From: Pseudocercospora fijiensis CIRAD86
Lineage: Eukaryota > Ascomycota > Dothideomycetes > Mycosphaerellales > Mycosphaerellaceae
Length of the DNA stretch: 64,000 bases
Reading direction: 5' to 3'
Assembly: GCF_000340215.1 (NCBI RefSeq)
Contig: NW_006921538.1
Span: 3,598,936-3,662,935, forward strand
The translations under genes were made by a program, and so were the position numbers. Numbering within the stretch: position 1 is the stretch's first letter; each line of letters opens with the position of its first letter. Below the pieces are notes generated by a model. The model saw only the letters and a program-made list of their open reading frames with translations, was not told the origin of the DNA and did no database searches. Shown here in pieces: positions 12,041 to 22,592 of this stretch.

Positions 12041-14097
12041 TTGCCCGTAGCTTATAGCCTAGGTCGTTTATTCGCGAGTATTCGCCGGCGTCCTTACGCT
12101 TCGTACGTCCGCTTAACGTCGATGCCGTAGACTAGCTTATTTCCGAGTCGTCTCCTCCTATTGCTATTAGGTCGTCGTCGGCGGATAGTCGCCGCTATAT
12201 AAGCTCCGACTCTTTATTCTCCTAGTTCTCTTTGTCTGCCTCTTTGTTTTAGGGTTTGTCGAACGCGAGTTTTTTAGTAACGGCCTTCGGGGTTTTGCCG
12301 AATCTAGCGTTCGCGTCCTTGTCTACTAGCACTCTACGGGTAGTGTTCACGTCTACGCTCTTGCTAGACTTGTAGTATAGGCTGCCCGGGAGTAAGCCTG
12401 CCTTTCTCTTAGTTGTCTTCTTCTTTTTCTATACTAGCGTGAATCCTTCTAGTTCTTGCTCCGTCTATAGATTAGCGGGCGCCCCTAGAGGTAGTGCTAG
12501 TAGATCTGTATAGCTTGAGGACTGTAGTTGTGCGTTTATAGAGCTTCGGCGGCTAATTACGACTTGCGGCGATCTATATGTCTTAGGGTTCGGAGTAGGC
12601 CCTTTTACGGAGGCCTCCTTTAACTAACTATTAGCCGCTTTATCGTTCCCTCCTATTGTTTGCGAAGGGCGTGTACCAATTAGCGTTTTCCGAGCCGCTA
12701 GGGTCTTCTTAGGTTTAGTAGAGATAGATGAGTCCCCGCCGTTAACCGCAGATAGCCCTAGAGTAATATCCTTCGCTATCTCGGGGAAGAATAGGTTGTT
12801 TTTTACCCTCTCCTTTGCCTACTTAATACGCTAGAGTTCTACCTTGCGGTTCTTGCATTTAGATAACTACGCGCTATACGGGCTATAGCAGAGGGTACAC
12901 TTCTTCTTACCTCCTAGCTAAGAGGCCTCGTAGCTCTTCTCTAAGTACGGCGGCTCCCTCGGGTTCTCTTCTTTAGCTTTCTTACTACACTATCCGTATA
13001 CGAATAGTTTGAAACAATAGCGTACTACGTAACTATATTGTTTGTAAATTTGGCACTACGTAACCCGGCATTCGTAGTCGTGTTTAACGACTCGATAGCT
13101 GCGTCCTTTCTAGACGAGTTTGCCGGCGGCGAGTGCTACATTTGCATCTTCTACGGTTCCGAACTTTACAACTAGCGCACCTGTTAGCTTCTGTCTCTAC
13201 GGTACTGCGAGCTATCCTATCTAGGTAATGTCTGCGCTTCCGAGAATATAGTAGTTGTTTGTCCGGAGTAGTTTACGCTCTACGTCGGACCTAATCCCTC
13301 TTTCGGATCCCTTTAGTGTCTAGTCTGATGTTCTGACTGCCTGCATTACTATTCCGTATTCCGGCTAGACTACGGTTGCTTTGTCGCCTAGGCATCGCTC
13401 CTATTCCTTCGCGAGCTTGATTAGGCGTTTAGCGGTCGCTCCGTTTACCGTAATAAGGATAATATCGCCGCTTTTAAGAAACTTGGCGCTATTAACCTAT
13501 TTATGCTTCCTAGGCGCAATTGTTAGTGCGCTATTAGTAATCTTTCCCGATTAGGATAGCGTATTATTAATATACTCGACTATAGCGAGTTCTAGCGCGG
13601 CCGTGTTTCGTAGAGCTGCGGCCTCCTAGGGATCTCCTATCTTAACCTTGATTTCGCAGAGCTCCTACTTATTAATCCGTGCTAATCCTGTCCTATTCCG
13701 GGCCTGTACTAAGGCCGGGATTATAGTAGGAGGGGGGGGGGTATATAGCGGCGGCGGCGGCGTAGGACTGTGTTCGGGTACTCGCAAAGGCGGGTCCCGC
13801 TCTAGTCTTTATCTCGGAGACTATAAGATTCGTCTGTTTCGTAGATGCGGCGATGTTGGTAATACAAGTAGCTAGCTCGTCGAACTTCTCCTCCTAAGTG
13901 CGAGACGCGTCGATATAGGCGCCGATAGACTTAGAGAGGGCCTTAAACACTACCTAGGGTAGTGCCTTCGGGGATTAGCTATTAATTGTCGCGTATTCCC
14001 GTAGAGCTGTCAGCTCCTGCCGGAGTATAGTAGCGTGTACTAATACGTGTTTAGACCGTATGCCGACCGAGGGCTATTTACTCGTTTTTAGCGGCAT
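11991..14097 (-). pseudogene. LINE ORF1: gag-like RNA-binding protein
   Basis: Starts at ATG 14097 (MPLKTSK) and ends at TAA 11991-11993, about 700 codons. A run of zinc knuckles lies around 12870-13060. The first has CX2CX4HX4C spacing (13014-13055), but its second Cys and its His are now Tyr (CQIYKQYSYVVRYC); the following ones are partly legible. The C-terminal third is basic and Ser/Thr-rich. The frame changes across a 10-G homopolymer (13732-13741): upstream codons and the zinc-knuckle part lie in different frames. ORF1 of Tad-type LINEs binds element RNA. Confidence 0.8.
13732..13741. repeat. 10-bp poly(G) run with frame change in LINE ORF1
   Basis: Ten G on the plus strand, encoding prolines in ORF1. 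Upstream of it the plausible coding frame is that of ATG 14097; downstream it is a different frame, so the run has probably gained or lost a base. An adjacent short GGC triplet run (about 13749-13762) encodes alanines. Confidence 0.75.
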
Positions 14098-15368
14098 CGC
14101 GCGCGGCAGCGCAATGGCGCGCGTGCCAAATGACTAAATAGACTACGGCGGATACGATAGACAGTGTTTTGAAAGTGTGCAGGTAACTTCGTACTTGATG
14201 TTGTGTTTTTGGTCCTATAGCTTGTATAGGACCTCTACGCACGCTAAACTCTAACTATAAGACATTCTTGTTCTTACTACTAGGTATAACATATAGACGA
14301 TGCTTCTCTATAGGACTTCTATAGTCGTTCGTCGTATTCGTAAGATTACTTAAGCTATTAGGTAATATAGGAAGGTCTAAAAGACTTAACTAGAACTATT
14401 GCGTGCTACTATAGGTAGGCTGACTAAGTTGCGCATCTCTATCTCTATAAAATTTGGTAGGAGTATACCGGCACCTTCGCGTTGTTCTGCCTATTATAGT
14501 TGGGTTTTCGCTTAGTAGATTCACCTCTACGCTGCTTCTTGCGCTAGTATTAGTAGTATAAATAGCAAGCACTGTCTCGTCGCTTTTCGAAGGTAACATT
14601 TCCGATCGTATCCTAGTCCTATCTAGCTTCGATTACTACTATTAATGCGTTATCTTCTTCCTCTTTCTAGAGTCTACTAAGATTCGCGGCCTAAGCACTT
14701 GTAGTCCTACTATTATTATATGCGAAGCTGCGTGTTCCCGTAGCCGGCTTTACTAGCGGTCTAGCACCTTGCTCGAACGGGTAATAGACAGAGTAGTAGG
14801 TAGTAAGGTGCTAGCAAATAGGCCTCTTACGGGATTAGAATCGTAATCGTCGGTGTCGATGTATTCTAGAAGGTAAATAGTGCCTATATTAATTAGGCTA
14901 GAGCCCTGGCCCCTTAGAGTAGCTAATCTGTTAGCGCTTAGAGACCTTTACTGCCTCCCTTATTAAGTCCGGAGACGTTCTCTTAGTTGGCAGCATATCG
15001 GTCGGCTTTGCGTTAGCTGTTATAGTAGCCGTATAGGATTTTAGAGTAGAATAGGCAGAAGAACTACGATTACTAAAAGGCAAGGGCAAAATAACAAAGG
15101 TGAATTAGCGGGTCAGTTAGTTAGTAAGTACGCTAGATAAAGTGAATATAGAGCCGTGCCTAGAAATTTAATAGCGGATCGCAAGGTAGGACAGAATACC
15201 TTAAAATGACAAAAGGGGATACATTTCTAGTCTAGTATACTTTCTATACCTCGTCGTTAGTAAATGCCTCCTTATCTATAGTCGTAGAGGCGTTGCCGTA
15301 ATACTGCTGCTTATACAAATGCGGATTAATGCTCTAGAGTGTATGCCGATAGGATTAAGGTCTAGGGT
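14098..15368. other. LINE upstream region and unassigned spacer
   Basis: 1.27 kb upstream of LINE ORF1. The part nearest 14098 is probably the LINE 5' UTR, whose end is not visible. It contains a perfect 10-bp inverted repeat CTAGCACCTT / AAGGTGCTAG at 14761-14770 and 14805-14814. No convincing ORF or RNA gene seen. RIP-like TA enrichment throughout. Confidence 0.5.
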
Positions 15369-15552
15369 CCTAAATCGCTATTCGCGAATCGCGGTCCCAA
15401 ATCGCTATTCGCGGTCCTAAACAAATCGTTATTCGCGGTCCCAAATCGCTATTCGCGGTCCCAACTCGTTATTCGCGGTCCTAAATCGCTATTCGCGGTC
15501 CCAAATCGCTATTCGCGGTCCCAAATCGTTATTCGCGGTCCTAGATCGTTAC
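15369..15552. repeat. 20-bp tandem array
   Basis: About eight units of a 20-mer, consensus CCYAAATCGYTATTCGCGGT. Most are exactly 20 bp; the first and third carry short insertions. Variation is largely C/T (CCC/CCT, CGC/CGT). It lies just left of Pal-Gypsy copy A, separated by about 140 bp of unassigned sequence. Confidence 0.9.
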
Positions 15553-15693
15553 CTACGCGATAGTATATATATCTAGTTATCGAAAGTGTAAAGCTCGTAT
15601 ATTATGCTATATATTTGCTGTTTATAGTAAAAGGGAGTTCTACGTCGGCTAGAAGGTGCTAATCCGCGCGTAGCGGCTCGGCTTTCTAAGTAA

Positions 15694-15973
15694 TATTAGC
15701 TGGTAACCGGCCCTATACACATGGGCTGAGTTCTGAGCCTATATAAGAGGCCTCCTTCTGCACTATAGACAGGGCATCAACCTCGTATAGCACATTGTTT
15801 ATGTTATACTTCTACAATGCCTATGTTGTAGGGCTCTAGTTATCAGCCTAAGCGACAGCCTTATTATCCTATTATGCTAAATATAGCTGCCTACATTGCT
15901 ATAGGTTATATTACCCTCGGTTGCCTATACTATTGCTGCTAGTAGTAGTAGTAGTGTTGGTTTCCGTCCTTTA
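15694..15973 (+). repeat. Copy A 5' LTR (280 bp)
   Basis: Begins TATTAGCTGG (TG of the terminus probably mutated to TA) and ends GTCCTTTA (CA to TA). Exactly the same length as both LTRs of copy B. A TATA box TATATAAG lies at 15740-15747, about 47 bp in, and would drive the element transcript. The same LTR recurs at 37215-37494, 49192-49471, 54045-54241 (truncated) and 54242-54520. Confidence 0.93.
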
Positions 15974-15986
15974 TTAGAGCCGAAGG
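15974..15986 (+). other. Copy A primer-binding site (probable)
   Basis: TTAGAGCCGAAGG directly follows the 5' LTR in all three copies (also 54521-54533, and on the minus strand at 49179-49191). If TAG was TGG before RIP, this is a normal tRNA-primed site starting one base inside the LTR. The priming tRNA was not identified. Confidence 0.5.
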
Positions 15987-16633
15987 TAGGGCTATCTCTT
16001 TATATCTAATAGGTGCAGGTATATCGAAGGTGGTCCTAGGGTACGAATAGCTATAACTAGAGCGAGGGCACGATAAGGGCCTACGATATAGACGATATAG
16101 AAGTATCTCGAGGGGCTATTACGACAAGCGAAGAAACCTCTTAACGAGGGCATCTCTTTGACCCCGAAAAGCTATAAACCCTTAGGACTATTACAGCTTA
16201 GGGCCTAGTCTGTAACTATAGCTAGCTTCTAAGGACTCGGCTCCGGGTCGAAGACCTATTTAGTACCGCTTGCTCGAGATAAGCCCCGCCTAAGGAGGAG
16301 ATAGATTAATTACCTATCGGCCTTACTTAGCTTGCTAAGACTATCGATCGATAGCAAATACTAGATTGTAGGTCGGATAGCCGGGGAGTCCCCTATTAAT
16401 CGGGTAGATCGCGAGTCCTAGGTTCGCAGCCTCGCTTAGATAGTACTTAGCCTTCTACTAGGAAAAGAAGGCTACCGCCCCCTCCCCCGCCTAGCTAAAG
16501 GAGATAACGAGAGCTGGTTTCTAGGATCTAGGTATAAACAGAGATTGCAGTCCCTTCCTCCGAGCGGCTTTCGTCTAAGTTTACTAAATTAAGCTCCTAG
16601 AGGTGCTTAGGCGACCCCTAGGAGGCTAAATCC
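15987..16633 (+). other. Copy A leader
   Basis: About 650 bp between primer-binding site and the first palindrome, conserved at 48536-49178 (copy B, inverted) and 54534-55192 (copy C). No long reading frame in any copy, so probably untranslated leader or packaging sequence. Confidence 0.6.
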
Positions 16634-16658
16634 TAATGCTACCCCGGGGGTAATATTA
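16634..16658. repeat. 25-bp palindrome Pa (leader/gag junction, copy A)
   Basis: Odd palindrome: TAATGCTACCCC, central G, GGGGTAATATTA. Lies 102 bp before the gag ATG. Confidence 0.9.
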
Positions 16659-16760
16659 GGAGAAACAGCCTAGCATACCATTTTCTCGCGTAGCAACATC
16701 GCAACAAACCAAAAACACCTTTATATAGCATTTCATTTCAACTATTTTATAAACAATCGA

Positions 16761-19760
16761 ATGAGCTCTAGCGAAAACGAGCATTAAGAATTAGCGGAAT
16801 CTTCTGAATCCGAAAACGCCCCTAATCCTATTAACGAGGAAATTAGGCGGCGACTAGTTAATATAAGCAAGCCTCCTACGCCCTCTACGCTAGAGGTACT
16901 CTATAATGTCCTTATAAAGATAATAGAGAAGCAAACCAAGCTTCTCCGTTAAAACAGGCGTCGCCCGCCTAAACTAGGAAGCAGTACAAACCCCTTGTTC
17001 GAAGGGTAGAACGCTATAGTATATATAGAGCGTTTTAAGGAAGGCTTAATTAAGTACGAGCTCGATAGAGAATCCGACTAGTATAAGATCCGGTCCCTTA
17101 CGAGGACTACTATTACTAAGCTTTACCGAACCCTTAGAACCCTAGTTAGCTACCTAGAAAGGGACGATAAGTCTAATGCTAACTAGGAGACCTTTAAGCT
17201 AGCCTTTCTAAGGGAGTATCGGGAGTGCGATAGCCGTCGCATTAAAGGCAGTCGCGCGTAGCTCGAGGCCCTCTGCTTAGTAAGGCGCACTAAGGATAAC
17301 GACCTAAAGGGGTATGTCCGCGAATTTATCGAGTTAGCGGACGGCATCGACTAGAGTAACCTCGAAAATTCTTAGAGAACGAGGCTGCTCCTCTAGGGGT
17401 TGCCGTAGCCTATAGCTTAGCGTGTCTTCCGTCGCTGTAAGCTTAGCGAGGCCGATCCTAAGAGCTTTAGGAGATACAAAGAGGTCCTAGTGTGTATTAA
17501 GGCCGACATTAATAGCTCCGCCGATACGAGGAAGTTTATCTACGGCGAAGATAGGAATAACCTAGCGTAGGTTAGGAAAGAAGCTATAGGAAGCAGGGGA
17601 CCTAAGTTCCTTCCTAAATCGCAAAGTAGTCCTAAGACCGTAACTCCCACTATTACTAAACACTCTTAAGACGTTGCGGACTTAGCTAAATCCCTAGCCC
17701 GACTTAACCTAAATGCGAAGGCATTATAGCGAGTTAGGGAAGTTATCGATGCTACTATACTAGGCGATATACTACTAGTCTACTAGGTTTTAGATTCTAA
17801 CTACCCTAAAGCCCCTTTAGTTGATATCTACGCTATATAGAAGATCTATTCTGACTTAGACAGCAAGTGCTAGATATATAGTAGTTTCAAACATATCTAA
17901 TCGTCTTGCCCTATCTAGAAAGAGCTTCTTAATAGGAAGCTTGTTATATAAGTAAATAGTCGGTTCTACTATATAGATAGCGGCGATAAGATTGACTTCG
18001 AATAGGATCGGAGAGCCCCGAAGCTGCCTTAACTGAAAGCCCTTTAGAAAGGAAGTATAGCGGCAAGATCGAGTTTAAGGAGACTAGGAACAGTACCCTC
18101 GCCGCTATTGCTAAACGGGAAACTTAGAAGGTTAGGGCTAAACAGGTTAAGGAGCGAAGCAGTAACGGTACTACCGAGCCCGTTAAAGTCAACTTTGTTT
18201 CTTAGGACCAGGACGTAGTTACTAATGTTTACGCGGTTACTAAGAATAGTATAGATGTCTACGCTGCTATAAGGTCCTAAACCTAGTCCTAAAACAAGGG
18301 CAAGACTTAAGAGCCCGCAGAACCCTACTCGCCCTAGTGCGGTAGCCCCTACTAGGGTACTAAAGAACAAGGCGGCCGATAAGGCTAAGCAATAGCGAGA
18401 GTTAACCGCTAAAACTAAGACTCTCTAGACAGCTAGAGACCGCGCTGCCCGAGCTAGCACTATACCTATAGAGAGCCTAGTCGTCCTAGAGACTCTAGAG
18501 GTCGATATAGAAGATAATACTACTAACATTAGTAGTACCCTAGGTCTAGCTAACCTACCGGCCTATAAGCGGAAGTTATCCGATCTAAAGAGCTTTCGCT
18601 TTAATAGGTATATAAACAAGTATAGTGCTAGCCTAGCTAACTCCTTAGACACAAAGGCAAACGCTCTCTTCTAGGCTTTATAGTTCCTAGACCTTAAGTC
18701 TAACGTGTCTATAGGAGAGCTGTTAGCATACGGTTTGCCTACTAACCTATTCTAGAGCCGAATCCCTAACGATACTACCTTTATAAAGGACCTCGCTGCC
18801 CTCCGAAGGAAACAGGGGCGAGAAGACTATATCGACGTCTCTTCCCTATAGTACCTTCCTAAATTTTTAGGTGCCTAAGACTTAGCAGAAGGCGAATCGG
18901 TAACCTACGAGAACTAGGAGACTATCGATAATGCTAACGAAGAGGGGGTTAAGGAGATAGGCCGAGGGGATAGTAATAATACCGACCCTATTTTAGTTTT
19001 AGTTTCTATTAAGGCTGTTCGATTTACTAGCTAACAAATCGGTCGAGCAGGACCTCCTCGACCTAAGGAACTTTACTCTATCCCTAATAATATAGACCTT
19101 TCCGCAGTTACCCGTTCCTTCGCCGTCGTTCCCGCTATCTATATTTAAGTTACTATCGGAAGCTATAGTTAGCAGATGCTAGCAATGCTTGATAATAGTT
19201 CGGAGTTGCTTATTATAAGTAAGCGTTAGGCTAAACAGCTTAGGCTGCTAATAAACAGAGACATTTCCCTCGGTATATAGGGAGTAAATAGGGAGGTTAC
19301 GCTTATAGGTGCCTGCTATAATATTATAGTAGACGCCTTCGGCATATGCTTTTCCTTTACCTTCTAGATTACCGCCGACCTAAACACGCTAATTATTCTA
19401 GGTCGACTATAGTCTCGTATAACCCGGGGTATCTAGCGCAACTACGACGATAGCTCTTAGGAGGGAACTATCGCTAACTAGAAGGGCAACCGTATCGTAT
19501 TTACTAGTTATATCGGAAATACTAGCTACAAGTCCTACGAGGATATCCTTACTGCTTCTAAACGGTCTTCGGGAAACGCTACGGCGCGGTTATAAGACCG
19601 GCAATCTGCGCTATAAGTTAGTATAGCTTAAATAGGTTATTTCTAGAAGTGCGCCGCTCCGTACGTTAAGGCGAGTTTCTAGGTTCTATACTAAAGAGAC
19701 GAATGCTCGAAGCGATAGCGAGTATAATACAACGACTACCTACTATACGAGTTAGGGTAA
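16761..19760 (+). pseudogene. gag: Copy A gag-protease ORF, RIP-decayed
   Basis: ATG at 16761 (MSSSENEH) is kept in this copy and is ATA in copies B and C. The frame, 1000 codons to TAA 19758-19760, holds a gag region with NPLFEG and a CX2CX4HX4C zinc knuckle at 17868-17909 whose second Cys is Tyr. Later comes a retropepsin-like region (about 19180-19420) with AMLDNSSELLIIS, where DNG was probably the original active site, and LIILGR. Stops are TAG/TAA at Gln/Trp sites. A one-base loss near 18040 and a compensating gain near 18270 shift the frame locally compared with copy C. Gag and protease share one ORF, with pol separate. Confidence 0.85.
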
Positions 19761-19841
19761 TAATGCTATCTCATATATCGTCGCCGGAGGTATTATTACC
19801 GGACGCGGGTCTACCCGAACTGACCAATTAGAGCGCTAGTC

Positions 19842-19866
19842 TAATGCTACCCCGGGGGTGTTATTA
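19842..19866. repeat. 25-bp palindrome Pb (gag/pol junction, copy A)
   Basis: TAATGCTACCCC, central G, GGGGTGTTATTA. Lies 81 bp after the gag stop and 25 bp before the pol start. Confidence 0.92.
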
Positions 19867-19891
19867 CGAATCTAACGTTTTCGCCGGTGTA

Positions 19892-20779
19892 ATAAATTAG
19901 GACTACTAGTTGCATACCTATCGACTTAAGGAAACTTCTAAAGAATTTTACGCGCTATTTTGTTACGCCAATCTCTAGGCCTAGCGATAAAGAGAGAGAG
20001 CTCGGGTTCTATAAGCGATTAGTGTATATACCCTATATAAGAGGGTAGCTAACAAGATTAAGCCCGTAAAGGGCAGCGTACACATTACCGATAGGTCTAA
20101 TCCTAGCGGGAATCCTAACTAGCGATAAAAGTGTCTTAATTAGGAAGCAATATTACTACCTAGGAATAGTCTGTACGATTAGAGATACATTACCAAAAAG
20201 TTCTCTACTATTCCTAGGGGTTTAAGGCTAACACCGGAAAGGCTTGCGAAGATTAAACCTAGTATAGAGCTTTCGGATCTTGAGCTTGACCTACTGTACG
20301 AGCTTCTATATAACCGCGAAGCCGTATTAGTATATAACTTCACTTACCTAGGCAGAATTAACCCGGAGGTTGCCCCTCTATAGAAGATCCGAACGATCGA
20401 ATATAAGCCTTAGGCCTACCTAGGTTTCAAGCTGAACCTAAGCCTACGAGGTATAGTTAAGGATATAATACGGTAGTGCGTGAAGGCCGGTATACTAGAG
20501 CCTTCCTATGCCTCGTATCGCAATCTATACTTCCTAGTTTAAAAGAAGATAGCTCCTAGGGAACTAAAGAAGTACCGTCTAATTAACGCTATACAAAAGT
20601 TCAACGTAGTTACGATTAGAGATGCTAACCTTCCTCCGGAGACTAATAGGTTCTCGGAAGCCTTTACTAACTATATTATAGCCTTACTAGTTAACGTTTT
20701 CTTAGGCTACGACTAGATTCCTCTCTACCCTAATAGCCGGGACCTTACCAGTTTCGAAACACCTCTTAGACTATATAGA
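19892..20779 (+). pseudogene. pol: Copy A pol, segment 1 (RT N-terminal part)
   Basis: Starts at ATA (ATG in copy B) and runs 296 codons to the E2 insertion. It contains the RT lead-in and first RT motifs (ELDLLYELLYNREAVLVYNF, LEPSYASYRN, KKYRLINAIQKFN). The reading resumes in frame at 27952 after E2 and one copy of its TSD are removed. Confidence 0.88.
20775..20779. other. E2 target-site duplication, left (ATAGA)
   Basis: ATAGA immediately before the E2 left LTR; the matching copy is at 27947-27951. Five bp is usual for Gypsy integrases. Confidence 0.92.
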
Positions 20780-20976
20780 TGTCAGGACCAAAGAGGTTAC
20801 ACGTAATTGGTATGTAACTAGGCCGAGTGAAGCTAGGGTCTTAGTGCCTTAGGCAGGGCTTGGCGCTTAGCGTTAGGCCAACTAGCCTACCTTCCTCCCT
20901 CTCCTTTTAGATCTCTATCGAATACTACACTGATTGACTACTACCCTATCTACCTGCTAATATAACCCCTATTATA
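20780..20976 (+). repeat. E2 5' LTR (197 bp)
   Basis: Starts TGTCAGGACC and ends CCTATTATA (CA to TA). Near its start it differs from the right LTR at tgtCAgg/tgtTAgg, gacCAaa/gacTAaa, ttaCAcg/ttaTAcg and ggTAtg/ggCAtg: every difference is CA against TA. Confidence 0.95.
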
Positions 20977-20989
20977 TAGTATTCGATCC
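20977..20989 (+). other. E2 primer-binding site (probable)
   Basis: TAGTATTCGATCC directly abuts the LTR. Restoring a RIP-mutated TGG at its start would give a standard tRNA-complementary site. The tRNA was not identified. Confidence 0.5.
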
Positions 20990-21227
20990 ACCCTTTAAGG
21001 GTAGCAGCTAGATAGTCCTTATTTCAAGCTTTTAGCGGTATAGCTATAAAAACCATCGATTTAACTATATTGCGCCCGAAGAACGGGACCTATACGTACT
21101 ATTCTACTAAAACAACCGTACCAATCATTAAGCAAGGCCTTCTATACGGCCTATTATACTGAGTCAAGCACATTAGGCCGATACTCGCTAATTCCGCCAC
21201 ATCCGTACTATAAGGGGCTACAATACA

Positions 21228-22592
21228 TTATTAGTACTACCCCTTATTACAATAGCCGGCTTATTACGAAGCAACAATAACAATAATCGCGGCGCCGCTA
21301 GCAGCGCTAGCAATGACAACACTAGTGGCACAGTGCCTACTAAAGCACCTGCTAAAGTGCCTCCTGCTAAAGAGCCTACTAGAGGGCCTACTAAAGAACC
21401 TATAATCGAAGGGGATAACCCCTCGTTGCCCGTTGACGACATTCTTAGCAATATTGTCAACCGTCGATATAGCTAACTAGCCTTTAGCCCCTAGCTAGTA
21501 GCGAGACTTCGAGAAGCTACCTAAAACAGGCTCGCTGCTTTACGTTAAGAACAACAGCTAAAGGACAACCTCCTCGAAATTCGCCGCCTATAGGAAGCCC
21601 TAATAACCAATACTAAGCCGACAGCAGGGCCTTCCTTACTATCAGTCCTAGTCTAGAAGAAGGATGCTAAACTCAAGGACTGCACCGTGTTTAATAGCTC
21701 TAGTCGGAAGCAATACAATAACCATATTCGTAACTGTAAGCTTAACTAGCGCAATGCACCGAGAGCGCTGCTAGATAACTATTCCTTAGTTGTCTATACT
21801 ATGCAGTATATTAACGGTAACCCTAAGCGTATATAGGATAACTATTTTGATTCCCTCTACGACTAGACCGCTATTCAATAGCAGGACTATAAGACTATTA
21901 TGCTAAACACCCTTAGCAACCCTATATTGCGCTAGCAGCACGCCTAAGATCAATATCTACGTGCTAACTAAAAGGCCGACCAAACCTCTCGATCCTTCGA
22001 GGCCTATCTAAAGACCCTTAAGGACGACTTGCTACCTAAGACCGACTCTATCTGGATATCTGAGATACGACCTAAAGTGAGATAGGAACTGGTCCTTAAA
22101 TTGGACCGCCGCCGTATGTTTAAACAGGCTAATCTTATACGCATTCAATTTATAGTAGAAGTCGAAACCGCAGAGCGTACAGTCTAGCTTTAGCAACGGT
22201 TGGAATCTAAGATACGACTAGCCGCTAACAACCGCAGCCGTAGTAGAAACTAAGGCTCCTACTAGAACAATAATGCTAACAATGGGAACAGTAACAACGA
22301 CCGTAGAAGAGGCTGTAGCCGACGGCTATATAGAGGAGGCCGTAATAGGGGCCGTAGAAGGGGCTCTTATCCCTATAATACTAATCGCTCAACTAATAAT
22401 AGCAGCAATAGCGGCTATAGCAATCCCCTAACCGGATTGAAGTGCTTCAACTGTAATAGCACTAGCTATCTCCTAGGCTAATGCGACAAACCTAAGGACT
22501 AGGCCCGAATCGACCGTGCTGCCGCTAAGCACCGAAAGTACCTCTTAGCAGCTAACGCTACCCCTATAGGCTAACCTTCGAAAAAAGAATAA
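21228..22592 (+). pseudogene. gag: E2 gag, RIP-decayed
   Basis: Frame followed over about 455 codons to TAA 22590-22592; the start is not preserved. Asn-rich N-terminus, a Pro/Lys/Thr-rich stretch (KAPAKVPPAKEPTRGP), a capsid-like middle, an Arg/Gly-rich RNA-binding stretch (RGGRNRGRRGSY) and a CCHC zinc knuckle at 22443-22484 (CFNCNSTSYLLGxC) whose His is now Tyr. A run of six A at 22581-22586 sits just before the stop, where the pol frame (-1) takes over. Confidence 0.82.

Larger units (their letters stand above)
8006..14097 (-). mobile_element. L1: Tad-like non-LTR retrotransposon (LINE)
   Basis: Minus-strand LINE with ORF1 (zinc-knuckle gag, 11991-14097) overlapping ORF2 (endonuclease-RT-RNase H-zinc finger, stop at 8006-8008). 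This is the layout of the fungal Tad1 clade. Untranslated ends were not delimited: no poly(A)-like tail or target-site duplication could be recognised. Heavily RIP-mutated. Confidence 0.85.

Noticed and set aside
15369..15552. CRISPR-like array
   Set aside because: Units are contiguous 20-mers without unique spacers and the context is fungal retrotransposons.
16634..16658. Palindromes as MITEs or DNA-transposon inverted ends
   Set aside because: No target duplications, no internal sequence, and identical positions between ORFs in all copies; they are part of the element.
18044..18370. Minus-strand ORF with GLGLGPYSS, and similar ones at 46858-47094 and 56634-56870
   Set aside because: Antisense shadows of the gag linker, repeated because the gag copies are homologous.
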